Below, one piece after another: positions 22,446-34,423 of a stretch of DNA of 64,000 nt (positions are counted from its first letter, which is position 1; every line of letters starts with the position of its first letter). Source of the stretch: Lophius americanus (Eukaryota > Chordata > Actinopteri > Lophiiformes > Lophiidae). The stretch is from positions 1,698,501-1,762,500 of the forward strand of contig JBBDHG010000061.1 of the NCBI GenBank assembly GCA_037951165.1, given 5' to 3'. Under the pieces are notes generated by a model. That model worked only from the letters and a program-made list of their open reading frames with translations, was not told the origin of the DNA and did not search any database. The translations under genes were made by a program, and so were the position numbers.

Positions 22446-24416
22446 TGCGTGTGTGTGTGTGTGCGTGCATGCATTTGTGTTGTGACCACATGCATGTGCC
22501 TTCCTAATTAGTTCAGAGTCCAATTCAGGGGGAATTCATGAGACAGTTCAGCCTGTTGGGTTACCCATGACTACAGAGAATAGAAGCAACATGTTTACTT
22601 CCTGTCCAAACTGACTGACAGCCTGAACGTCACGTTGACTTTACAGACCAGTCCTGGTCATTTCAATGGGGGGCCTTTATTTACATTAGATAAAAACACT
22701 GCAGGATTTATACTGTTCTCGTAAACCACTGAGTGAACATTCACTGTCACACACTGCGACAGCAATATCCCAGTACAAACCCACATCTGCTCTTAATGGT
22801 TAACTCCTCACTTCCAGAGTTAATCATTGGCAGCTTAGTCAGATCATAACTATCTGAACTCCACGCTCACAAAAAAAGGAAACTGGAACAACTGAGGTTT
22901 CTCATTTTTTTGTCTTGTTTGTGTCCACCCTTGATGCAAAATATATTGAATCTTTCATTTATGTTACTGATCACGCTGTTCACACCCAACAGCTGTTCTC
23001 TTTGGACTTATTCAATTCAATCCTGGAAGGCATTTCCACCGGATTATTTGGATTTCTTTCAGCACTAAACAGTTCTGTTGGACCAGCTGAATTTAGTTTG
23101 GTTAGATTAAATTCCATTTATTAGGGTCATTTATGGTGATTTTAATACTGCCAAATTAGTTGAGCATCCAGATAAAATAAAGTTGAACCTATTCGAAGTG
23201 ATCAACTTGATTCAACCTTAATCACTAACATTGGATCTTTGGACATAACCAAAGAAATGAAATCGCTGAAGGTGGTCATATTGACCAAACGCATAATTTC
23301 TAAATACTGATAGATACCCATTGAATCATGTGTGATTTTTCTGATTGCATATAGATTTTGAATGATATTTTTCTTAATAAGTATTTAAACTAATAGAATG
23401 ATGCACAAATTGCCCCCCGCCCTATTAACCTATTGTGAGCTATTATTCCATTCCATTTGTAGATAATGTGTCCCGCATCTCCTACGGAATTTACAACCAA
23501 TAACCAAATATGATTACCTTTTTAAGAGTTTCTCTGCATTTGATTTATCAGCACATTTTGGGTGAAGAACCAACAGGTGTGTTAAATACCTACCAACATT
23601 ACTTTTGAACACCACTGTGTAAAAAAATATATAAAAAGTGTAGATTTGGGCTGTGTATGTAATAAAGGCCTCGCTCTCCTTGATGAATACATCCTCTCTC
23701 TTTACTCTTCTATGTATATGTCATGTCACTTTTCGGTTCTTCTCAGGTGCAGCTGCCTTTCTCTGTAGACTGGGTTGTGGATCTGAGCAGAAATGACTTT
23801 CAGCAGCTGTTAAAGCAACAGGTTTTTACTCGTGAACAGCTGGCATTTATCCACGATATGAGGCGACGCAGCAAAAACCGCCTGGCTGCTCAGCGCTGCC
23901 GCAAGAGGAAACTAGACTGCATATATAATCTGCAGTGTGAAATCAATAAACTGGTAAAAAAAAAAAAAAAATATACAGAATTTTGTTAATCAGAGCATTT
24001 TTTTTTTTTAAAGTCACTTGTTGTTTACGGACATGTTCATCAGGTTCTCTGTACTGCGTGTGTTTGAATGTATGCCACAGAAAGCAGAGAGGGAGAAGCT
24101 GATGGCGGAGAAGAACCAGCTTGGTCAGCTGAAGGTGAAAACATGTCACAGTGTCTCAGCTTTATGCCAGAAGGTCTGCACTGAAGCCAACCTGCAGCCA
24201 GAGCAGCTCCAGGTGTTCGCCAAATACACCTCCCCAGACAACCCTCTGTCTTCGATCTGTCCTCACTTAGATGAACTCCTTTCACAGCATGGGCTGCCAC
24301 TTCAGGTCCAGGCTTCAGTCCCAGCATGCTTTGGGGGTCTGGAGGAGTATATAGCATCTAAGGTGTCTCCATCAAGCTCCAGCAGGGATACGGTGACAGG
24401 AGATGGTCAGTATTAG
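19649..24416 (+). CDS. bach1: bach1: BTB-bZIP transcription repressor, complete
   Basis: BACH1 pairs with small MAF proteins and represses antioxidant and haem-handling genes such as heme oxygenase 1 in the nucleus; haem binding releases it. Four coding exons (19649-19882, 20730-22169, 23747-23953, 24081-24416) join in frame to 738 residues, compared with 736 in human. The BTB domain covers about residues 20-130 (DILCDVTVVVEG, FRAHRAVLTASSEYF, GFEPLLKFAYTS). The basic region is near 596-617 (RRRSKNRLAAQRCRKRKLDC), and the leucine zipper continues into exon 4. Conserved inner blocks are SSVEREVAE and DTETEGDSES. Cys-Pro motifs that could bind haem occur at about Cys220 (QCPKYRR), Cys500 (TCPFF) and Cys687 (ICPHL). 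Confidence 0.95.
20151..20186 (+). repeat. Interstitial telomere-like TTAGGG run
   Basis: The string agggttagggttaggggg followed by tgagggttgggttaggg holds three perfect and several imperfect TTAGGG units inside bach1 intron 1. Confidence 0.7.
20255..20510 (+). repeat. SINE-like repeat with LINE-type tail in bach1 intron 1
   Basis: The head tggatagttcagtgggttac resembles a tRNA box A, and ctggggatcagaaatccacc a weak box B. The 3' part, tccactgtggtgacccctaa followed by agaagagctgaaagaag, resembles the tail of a common fish element (tgtggcgaccc...gagcagccgaaag). This is a diverged copy with approximate bounds. Confidence 0.6.
20730..22169 (+). CDS. bach1: bach1 coding exon 2 (rest of BTB and regulatory middle region)
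   Basis: A single 480-codon exon with acceptor tttacag and donor GACAG|gtgagc. It starts VTVAGFEPLLKFAYTSRLLF, the second half of the BTB domain. The long middle part is hydrophilic and poorly conserved except for QCPKYRR, SSVEREVAE, TCPFFRDLDQ and DTETEGDSES. Confidence 0.95.
22364..22470. repeat. (GT)n microsatellite with GTGC stretch
   Basis: About 100 bases of GT followed by GCGT units, in bach1 intron 2. Open frames of Thr-His or Cys-Val repeats here are repeat artefacts. Confidence 0.95.
23747..23953 (+). CDS. bach1: bach1 coding exon 3 (basic region)
   Basis: Acceptor ttctcag and donor CTG|gtaaaaa followed by a long A run. The exon encodes 69 residues: VQLPFSVDWVVDLSRNDFQQ, FIHDMRRRSKNR, LAAQRCRKRKLDC and the start of the zipper NLQCEINKL. 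NRxAAQRCRKRK is the DNA-contacting CNC-bZIP signature. Confidence 0.95.
24081..24416 (+). CDS. bach1: bach1 coding exon 4 (leucine zipper and C-terminus)
   Basis: After atgccacag the exon encodes KAEREKLMAEKNQLGQLKV, VSALCQKVCTEANL and a tail of about 75 residues ending TVTGDGQY before TAG. LCQKVC is conserved in BACH proteins. The zipper continues without a break from exon 3. Confidence 0.94.
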   Translation, partial: KAEREKLMAEKNQLGQLKVKTCHSVSALCQKVCTEANLQPEQLQVFAKYTSPDNPLSSICPHLDELLSQHGLPLQVQASVPACFGGLEEYIASKVSPSSSSRDTVTGDGQY

Positions 24417-26343
24417 CTTTAGTTAGTTAATCTTCTCCATGCAGCTGCACATTACCTAAAAGATCTACCTTGTATCGTACAGTATCTCAAGACATTAAAG
24501 CAGACTGCCGAGTGAAGCAGCGACATACTGATATATTATCACTATAATGAAAATATACTGTATTTATCCACCAGAAGGCACATTTTATTCCTGTTACCCC
24601 TTAGACTTCAGTCAACAGGTCAGGAATCTGATCATGGTTTCAGAAAAGTTTCCACCAATTTAAAATCGTTATGACCTTTTGTGGAAGATTTTGCTCCTTT
24701 GAATATTATTTGTTACAGAATTTTCTGACTGGAGGCTAAAGGTGCCCCTGATACGACTCAATGCAGGCCGGGTGTAAGAATTTAATGACTTTAGTATGGA
24801 GAAAACTTCAATCACGAGTCAAAGGTAACAACGGTGCCTATTTTTGTAATGTGCTTTGCTGCTTGATTACCTCAGGAGAACCATTTCATCCCTGTACTGT
24901 AAATATGTTCACTAATTGCTTGATAAAGCAACGTTCTCAGGTCTTAATGAGACAATTCAACATACAATACCTCTTGCAAACATTGATGGTTTAGACAAAA
25001 CCGACACAAAAGACGTTTTGCTACAAATCAGGGAAACGTACAAACGCAGGTTAGAAAAAGTGAATGGTGTTTACCCTCTGGTCTGGCTGTCATATTTAAT
25101 GCTGTCATTGTGGTCGACTGACCTCATTGACACAGTCCATTTGGCTGCACTCACCTCTAAGAGCTTTGCCTTTTCTCATAAAGACAGACCGTTATTTGTC
25201 TAAATTTGTTTTAAGTGCTCTCTGAAATGCTGTGTAAACCAGTCATTACTCCATTTTCTGTTGATTTTTTTTTGTTTGTTCCTGCTTATTGACACTCAAC
25301 AAGGTTTTGCAACGCCTCCTCTTCCGATTCTCCATTAGGTTACCTGTGTGCATGTATTTATATATTTATTTTCACTCACTTTAATCGTCGGCTTTCGATA
25401 AAATAATTTTGAATGAGTGGATAGGAATGATAATGATGTTGTATGAACAATCAGGAATCAGATAGTCCCTGCAGTGATTTTATGAGAAAATACTGCATAA
25501 CCACAATGTGAATTTGAGGACGATCTAGCTGGGATTAATGTCTTTTAAATGTTTTTTTCTTGCACTGCTCTGAATGTCCAGTCAGTGAAGGTAAATCGTG
25601 ATAAAACCGGTGCATATCCCCCTCTAGTGGAGCAGCGTGTCCAGTCGATGGCCCCCGAGCTGGAGGGCCTCTGTGTTACAGTGCATGCAGCACAGTTTGC
25701 GTTCTGCTTGCACACAAATCGCTGTATCTTTCTTTGAGAATGATAACATGGGGGACTGCATCACAAACATTAAAAGAGACAAAAATGCTCCAAACAGTGC
25801 TCCACTTAATTGTTAAAGCAACGTAGTGTTTGTGAAAAAAAAAATCAACATTAAGGTTAGTGAGATGTAGAATATTGCAGGGTGCAAGTGATGAACAGCC
25901 AACACATGAGGGTTTTTGTTGACCCATTTTTCAACCTGTACACAAAGTCTTTTAAATGTCACTCTCCCATTCATCTCTGAGACTTTGAGTTTCACTTGTT
26001 CCTTATTCCTCCTCTGCCTGGAGTGTACCCTAATGTTATTTTCTTTTTCATCAACCGTTGCAAACATATTCCCTTAATGATTACAAAACTATACTAAGGT
26101 GTGTAACTCACTAATATGTTGGGCTTTCTCACAGTGTCTCACATTTTGAGTTAAAGGATGATCCATGTGACCTTATAGATTTTGCCACAGTGGAGTTGGA
26201 CACTGCAAGGTTCTGAGGTCAAAAGGCTTAAAAAGTAGAAAGTTGCCCTAAAAGACGCAGGTGTTCTTCTCCGGAGAGCATGTGTTTGAGTTCACAGGTC
26301 TTATTTCAAATCCAGTCACTCTGAGGTGGCTGCACTTAAACGT

Positions 26344-26403
<60 letters not shown>

Positions 26404-28804
26404 GTGTGCTTATGATCGTGTGTTCCTTCTTTAGAGATGACACATCATGGGAGACACATTTGATGAGCCAGTGCTTTTATCAGGAAAATAGAGGGTTAAT
26501 AAAAGTAAAGAGAAGTTAATTTTTGTCTACAATCATTACTTTAAACTCAAAATTCTGAATTCTGACTTCACTTTTAGAATTTGGTCTGAATTAAGACCAA
26601 ACGTCAGAATACACATTTTTAAATATAAACTTTCAGAATTCTAAAAGGTGAACCTAATGCTCTGCTGTACAAATGAATCCCAACTAAAAATTAAGAGTTT
26701 TCTTTTTGTTTATTTGTTACTGTTTTTTACCATCAACATCCATAGTTTTCTGACTCTCATGTCTTAATTCAGACTAATCTCAACTGAAATGAAAATTGTT
26801 GTGTTTGTCTCCCAATCAGGATCCATAAGTTGATAGATAAATGTCCTCGTCTATAAACTGCTGCGATGCTTCTGGTTGAACACCAGGTGGCACCAGAGGA
26901 GCAGTTACTGATGTGATGTGAGTGCAGGGTGAGGTTGTCTGATCAAATTTAAAAAAGTATTTTTAATCGTCGTTATATGAAACTTCCTCTTTTTTTTATA
27001 CTTTGAGATGGAGTCGGTACAACTGGCTATATTTGATCTGATCTATTAAATCATCATTTGATATAATCTGAGTGAGTTCTTCCTGGAATTTTAATGTAAT
27101 CCTGTCATGTATCTGCTTTTGTTTATCTGTTTGCCTTCTGTCTGAGCTGCCTGATCTTTTCTTATGGCTGCAGGATTTACTTCCCATCCTGCTTTATTGC
27201 TGCCTGCCTCTCTCTTAGAGAATGTGGGTGAATGCCTCGGGAGATTCTCTGGCAAAGCCTACGAGCTACAGAGAACACAATATTTTGAACTCATGATTTC
27301 AGTGATCATTACTTACATCTATACCAGAAGAGACCATAATTTGGACATTTTTCGAAATTTCAATAATCTTTCCCCCCCCTCCCATTATTTTAATTTTCGT
27401 ACCCTCTCTCATTACTTCTTCCACATTATTAATAACACTCCTGGAGTCAGCTGTCTCATAACGTATGCAAGAGTTATTAATATCTGTAAGTTATTCCCTG
27501 ATGAATGTTAGATGACCAACATCTTCTTCTGTGTTAGGGTCGTATGATGGGTTGTTTGAGGTGATGCAGAACCTTCGCCAAGACCAGATGACCAAATCTA
27601 ATCCTTTAGGCAGAGAATAAGCCACACAGTCATGTGGCTCCCTAATGAGATCTTTTGGGTGGTGGACCGTTCTGAAGACACACACACACACACACACACT
27701 CACACACACACAGAGGGAGGGGTGTGTGACTGAAAAGCGTTTCATACTTTTTTAGTGTAATGCCATACTGATGTCACAAGCATGATGTCGAACAACCTTT
27801 TATTCAGCCTAACTAATGCTGTGAAATTGAAATTGTCTACTTTATAACCATATACCAGTTGTAAATCACAACCCGGAGCTGACAGTAACACATGACGGCG
27901 TTGTGATCAGTATTTTACAGTGCCAACACTGCCGATGAAAAACAAAAACAGAATATAAAAAGTCAATCGTACACGTTCTGTTATGTAGATGGCAGCTGAC
28001 CACACAATACAATATATGTTAACTTCAGTTTATATGGAGACTGGGTTACTCTATTTTACTGTTCACTGAATACTGTTCACTGCTAGACCCCAAAGTATAA
28101 TCCTGACCCTAACAAGGGTCACTAATTAAAACGAGGTTGTTGGATCTGAGTGAGTTATCAAGTCTATGCAGGGTTAATTAAAAAAATTATAATTATGAGA
28201 ATGAAGAGAAAATAGATGAGGTGCTTAATAAACTAAAGTCACTTAAATAGATCACATTTAGATATTTCAAGAGATTTTTGTAATAGTGGAGGCAATCACG
28301 GAGAATGGAGCAGAGTGAGAGAGGACGAGGAAAAAAAAGTCACGTAAGGTGGAGGTGGGTATTAATGTGAATATATGTGTGTTTGAGTGTGTGGGTGTGA
28401 GAATATATGGGCGCGTGTGTGTGTGTTTGTTTCTCCGTGGTTGGGAGAAGAGGGAGATGTTAGAGGAGACCTATAAAAATACTTGATCTAGTTACCATGG
28501 ATACTATGCGGCTAAGATTGGCAACCAAACTCATGAGTATGTAGCATATGTCCAGATAATCAAGACAATTTTCTTTATATATATATATATATCATTATTA
28601 TATATATATATATATTTTTTAATGAATTCTAAAAAAAGAAAGAAGAAAAGTGAAAATTACTTTCATACAAATATTGTATTTATAGAGGCATGCAAACTCG
28701 ACAGAAGTACATCCACTCTCTTCCACTGCAGAGGAAAGTTTTCCCTTTCATCTCTAACTGGGTCAGGGAACGCCAGGAAGGAGATTTGATTCAAACTGGA
28801 GTAA
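24417..28804. other. bach1 3' UTR and intergenic junction with rab38
   Basis: No gene was recognised. A weak poly(A) hexamer ATTAAA lies at 24494-24499. (GT)n is at 26342-26400, (AC)n at 27677-27712 and (TA)n at 28576-28616. This is where the chromosome-21-type block (grik1, map3k7cl, bach1) meets the chromosome-11-type block (rab38, grm5). Confidence 0.5.
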
Positions 28805-28810
28805 TTTATT
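28805..28810 (-). terminator. Candidate poly(A) signal for rab38
   Basis: TTTATT on the + strand (AATAAA on the - strand), about 900 bases past the rab38 stop codon. This is inference from position. Confidence 0.35.
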
Positions 28811-29711
28811 AAAACTAAAGTTAATACACATGATCAGTCGAATTCAGCAATGAAATCAATGAAAGGCTGTGTTTTAATGAGATACAGAGGTAAAAAGAAT
28901 GTGACGAAGGGTGCATGTGATCTGAGCAGGGAGGAGACGGAGGAAGCACATGGGCCAGTGTTTATAGCCAAGGGGTCCCGGACGAACTCAATCAGATGAC
29001 AGCCCTTCCATTGCTTGGGTGGGATATCACAACTTAGATCAGTTACATTTAAACTCCATAGGAACTGCACACTGGCTGAAAAAGTCTAGCTCCAGGAGGC
29101 TTATAGGTTCAGGATCTAATTAAATGAGGATTACACAACAGTCAGCAGTAAACAGAATAAGATAATAAGCAGAATAGCATCATACATTAGCACAATTACA
29201 AGCATTGTTTAAATAAGTTAAAATCCTAATTAAATAAAGGAACACATATACAAGGTCCACATGATATCTCTTTACTCTTACAGAAAGTTTGGGTCTCATA
29301 CGGGTTCTCGTGGAGAGAAGGTGAACATAATCGCACCTGCATGAAAATGTGAACAGCCAAAGAAGACTCCTCTGATCGTTTGACGATGACTGCGGAGCTC
29401 TGGCTGCGTCGAATGAAGCATCATGATGAAGCATTCAGTCCCTTTGTTCAGCTTGGTCACATAGAGCGAGGCTGCCTCTTAGATACTTTAGATAATTGTG
29501 GCAAAAATGTGCAACTTCTAAGTCTGTTTAAATTTTTAGTTGCAAGTTCTGGTTTACTGTAACTGAGCACCGAGATCAAACACTAAAAAGGGCAAAACCA
29601 GTTTGGACCAAAGAAGCCAAACTGTACCACAGGTAAGGCATTAAAGGCCACGGGGTCCACCTGACCATCTTTGTCCTGCCCCACTTCTCCTCTATTCTTC
29701 ATGTCCTCCTT

Positions 29712-29861
29712 TTATTTGAAGCAGGCAGAGCAGCTCGTGTGTCTGTTGTGGTCCTGATGAGGTGAGATTGTGTCTGGTACGATGCTCTTCATGATATCGT
29801 TCTCTGTGGCCATGATGTGTTTAACCAGTAAGTTTGCAGCTTCATCGATGTGGAGATTGTC
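29712..29861 (-). CDS. rab38: rab38 coding exon 3 (C-terminal helix and prenylation tail)
   Basis: After ctttag the exon encodes DNLHIDEAANLLVKHIMATE, ending HTSCSACFK and TAA. The first residues follow directly on ETSAK of exon 2, as in Rab38 (ETSAKENINIDEA in human). The paired cysteines fit Rab prenylation. Confidence 0.93.
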   Translation of the reverse strand, partial: DNLHIDEAANLLVKHIMATENDIMKSIVPDTISPHQDHNRHTSCSACFK

Positions 29862-32800
29862 CTAAAGGAGAGAAACAAGAGGAGTTAGCTTTGACCAGTT
29901 ATGGATAAACTCCTCCTGTCCTTTACTTAAATAAAAGCGCTCATACCACGCTGTGAAAATATTATTATCAGCAAAAATGTGCATACATTTCTCATTGTGC
30001 ACTAAAATGTCCCTCTCTGTGTTTCAAAACTGTGTTAGGATTAATATTCCCACTGAATCGATGCATTTGCCTGAGTCACTGATGGAGAAGTTAAGGTAGG
30101 TGTGTAAGTGATTACCTCATCTTAAGTAAGGATGAGGTAATCTAACTACTTTTTGATGTTGACAAGTTTCACATATAGGATCGTCATTGAAAGCGTTGCT
30201 GTCCTGTTATAAAAAACAAATCTCTACGAACAAACAAAAACCTGCTCAGCTGGTTGAGCAGACTTGATTTCTTTTCTGAACCCGTTTATAATAAGACCCA
30301 GTGACAGCATGTAAATGCTAAAGAGTAAGGTGCCAAGGATTAAGCCCTGGTGGACACCACATGTCAAATGAGCTACTGACAAGGATGCATGAATATTAAG
30401 ATAGTAATTCGATAAATTGTATTTTTTATTTAATGGCATATTATAGTATGTGAGGACTTGTCAAACAGAATTATGTGACTTGATGGAACCATAAAATGTT
30501 TTAATAAGAGTGAAATAGTTTTCTAAAAAAAAAAAAAGCTTTACCCAATTCTTGTTGTAATCTAATTGGAATTGACTATTTTTCCATGAAATATGAAATT
30601 TCATCATAAAATAATTGTATGAGTCAGAATTTTTTTAATGTTTCAAAAATGCTTGAGCAAAAACATTTATGCTACATATATTTAATTAGTAAAAGCCCAA
30701 AAAGAATAAAATTTGCATAGAAACCTTTTTCTGGAGTTTCTTTTTGTGTGAGAACTCTTACGGGTTCAACGTCAGGACATTTGGAGGTGTGTTAGGTGTA
30801 TAAATTGTACTTCCAAGCAACTTGTGAGTACAGCTTTCAGACAAATGTAGTGGAGTAGAAGTTTATAATAGCAAATGGAAATATTCAAGTGACCAACAAG
30901 TACCTCCAACAATTGCTTAAATACTGCACTTGAGTAAATACACTGAGTTACTATCCACCACTGGCTATGACTATCATTTCCACAGCTTTCTTTCAGTGTT
31001 AAATAGCTTGTTTGACATCTGGATTGTGTTATATTAGGATAATTATAACAGAATGGATTGCGAGGTAGCAGAGCATGAGTTCCGAACATATTCAACTTCC
31101 TGTGCCTTTACACGTATTGGCCACTTTCATATGTGCCATTTACTTTGTTCGAAACTACATCACATGACTGTTAACATATTTTTGGTCTATTTTTAGATGT
31201 GTATGTTTATACAGCCCACCTCTGAAACCTCTCTCTAAACCTGTCCTTCATAACCCTTGACCTCTCAGAATGTTGAGTCTTGATGCCGCAAGAATAGCGG
31301 CACACTTATGCTGCTGTGACACCTGAGTGCCAGCAGAGGATGTGTGGAGGGAGACAACTTTAGTCCAATTTAAAGTACTGGTTATGAACTACAGTCTTTG
31401 AATTATGTTATTCAACATTATTTGGCTAGCAGATGCTTACAAAAAACACATTTTTGATCATACCATAGAAAACATATACGGGCAAATATGTGACGCCCAT
31501 AAAATTCTACTTCATTAAGAAATATGCTGAATTTTAAGGTTTTAATTCAATCTAATTAGGCAGACTTAAAATATATATAGGTATTAGATTTGATCAAATC
31601 TAGTCATGGGAATTCCCTGAAAATTGGAAGCCTACGAAAACAGAACGCAAGGAAATATTTTTTTATTAGAGATAAATAAACCATGTTTCTAGGAATTTAG
31701 TATAAATTCTCAGCATATTTTGAATAAGAAAAGTAATCTAATTCAGTTTAATTTTAATTAAATAAATCTATTACCTGCACTCTTAATACAGATATCTAAT
31801 ATGTATTAAGGTATAGGGAATTAATTATTCTCGCTAAACAAAATTGTCTGTCTTCATTTGCAGACCTTTTCCTCAGGACAAGACATTTGGATTACATTTG
31901 AGAATAGTTGGCATCTTTCAGGCGGGGCGCTTCTCTAACTCTTCTTTGTGAGTGTATCTCAGAGCAACTTTCCACGAGGATATGAAATTCCAGTTGGCTA
32001 TGTGGGGACGTTTGTCCCGGGCTGAGGTGAATCTGTGTGCATCAGACACTCACTCAACGGTCCTTTGATCCTGTTCTTCAGTTTGTTAACTGTGAAGGAG
32101 CCATTTAGCTGAACTTAGCATAGATACATGGAGAAACAACTAGCCCGCCTTCTGCAGTTATAAAATCTTTCTACCTGCATATTGAAAGCTATGAGGTGTC
32201 GTTGATAAAGTTGTGCAATTTGATTTTAACAGCAACTTTTTGCAAAATATAGCTCCAAACGTTACATCTAAATAATTCAGTTATGTCTAAATGTTGAATC
32301 TAAACCTAAATGTTAAATCTAAAATTTTAATTTGCATCTAAAAGTTATATCTAAGTTTTGTATATGAATATTGAATCTAATTCTAAATATCAGATCTAAA
32401 TGTTAGATCTGAATCCAAAAGATAAACAATTTTTTTGTATCTACATTTTGAATCTAAATCTAAATGATATATCTAAATGTTTAATCTAAATGTACTATCT
32501 AAATAATAAATTTCAATGTAAAAGTTCTATCTAAGTGTTGTATCAAAATCAAAACGTTATATCTAAATGTTAAATCTAAAGGGTATGTCAAATTGTTAAA
32601 TCTAAATGTTACATCTAAATGTTAAATCTTTTTCGATTCAACATTTAGATATAACATTTAGATTTAAAAGGTGGAGCTAATTCTGGTACAACGTTGCTGT
32701 GAAAATAAGCATGCGCTACTTTACAAATGGTAGCACATGGAAAGCTCATTAATGAATAAAGGATACATGACATCACCCTTTCTAGAGCCACAATTCCCAA

Positions 32801-34392
32801 AATAGGACGTGTTAAACTGTGATAGTAAGAGGTGCTGGTAATTGGCTTTCCCCCCTATAATACTGTGTGTCTGTGTTATGGTGTGTTTGGATTTGAATCA
32901 TTGATCTAATTATATTGCGATAACTTGGTTTGTGTGACTTGTCTGTGTCATTTATCTTATTATCTTGTGTGTCTATTCAGTAATGTCATGTATGAATTCC
33001 ATTGACACAAAGTCTCATCTATTGTTACCCTATTGTGAGTCATCTAGCTCATGTACAATCATCATCACCTGGCCCCAGCTCCACACTGACAGATATGAGA
33101 TTGGGATTTAATCTTCTAATCTAACTCTCTGGAAAGTGCTGGATAGTAGTATTTCCCAAATCTGAGGATTTGGACAGGCAGGTCTTGATTTTATCTCTTG
33201 CATCACGAATGATGCCACTCAAGAACACCTCACCGTGTTCGATTCTCACCTTAGCCGAGGTCTCAAACCACCCGACAAAGCCGTGGTCCTTGCAGAACTG
33301 ATCCATTTTGATGGCGTTATTGGTCAGTTCTCTGCCTTGGTCACACTTGTTAGCTAGTAGCACAGTAGCAATGCTCTGTCCATCAGGCAACATTAGTTTG
33401 GAGTCCAGGTCCTCCTTCCACTTGGAGACGGCCTCAAAGGTTGTGTGCCGTGTTACATCGAACACTATGAAGGCTCCCATGGCTTCACGGTAGTACACCC
33501 TTGTCATGTTTCCAAACCGTTCCTGACCTGCAATGAACAGAAACATGCAAGTATTTTTAATTTTTCTCTGCATTGTTGTTCCCAAACATCAGTTTGATTC
33601 CAGATTCTCATTGTTTGCCTGCATTTTTGCAATAAAGCAGCTGACACTAGGTTTTCAGTCAGCAATGCCTGCATACCCATGAAACTGCACATTCCTGCAG
33701 TCACACTGCTCTGAAAGAGATCGTCAATGCAGCCACTTGTTCCTGCTGAAAACATGTCCACTGAAATTAAACCTTAGGTTAGTTGCTGCAGGCAGAAGGC
33801 CACAAGAGCTTGCCTTGGAATGAATGTGTGGGCGTATATGAGCTGCAGAAAATACACCGACCCTTAAGAGGACACAATGCTGCTATTTGCATCACGGGCA
33901 AGAGGAAATAGACAATGTGACAAGACGTGGATTGAGAACTTCCTCATTTTGTGCAAGAAAATGAACAAATGATCGTCTTCAGTCATGTGCAGGGGAGGGA
34001 CACTCATACACACACCTCACACATGTCACCTGACATGTTGTCTGTCAAAAAGTGATGGTGCCATTGCATAGATGCCCAGCATGTGAGTTTTACCTCCCAA
34101 TCAATTATTCTCCTCTCTAGCAGGAGTTACCAGCAAGGCCGATGGGACGAAAGCAGATGTGACATGTAATCCGATTTGAGCGAGTAATATTAAGTTCTTA
34201 AAGCAGGACCGTATGTTCATGTGTGACTGAGTAACGTTGTTTTGTTTGTTATTCAGACAACAATGATACTCCTGTGACTGGCCTTTAAATCTCCCTCACA
34301 TGGCCCGTTCACATGATGCAGCCCCATACCTTGAATGATGACTGGATGACAGTGTGAGGTTCTTCCCCGAACAAGTAGTCAGTGTGTGTGTA

Positions 34393-34423
<31 letters not shown>

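Noticed and set aside
22190..22523. Thr-His and Cys-Val open frames in bach1 intron 2
   Set aside because: They come from the GT microsatellite.
33121..33249. Extension of rab38 exon 2 past ETSAK (VRIEHGEVFL...)
   Set aside because: A GCTAAG|gtgaga donor and the matching third exon at 29712-29861 show that this is intron.
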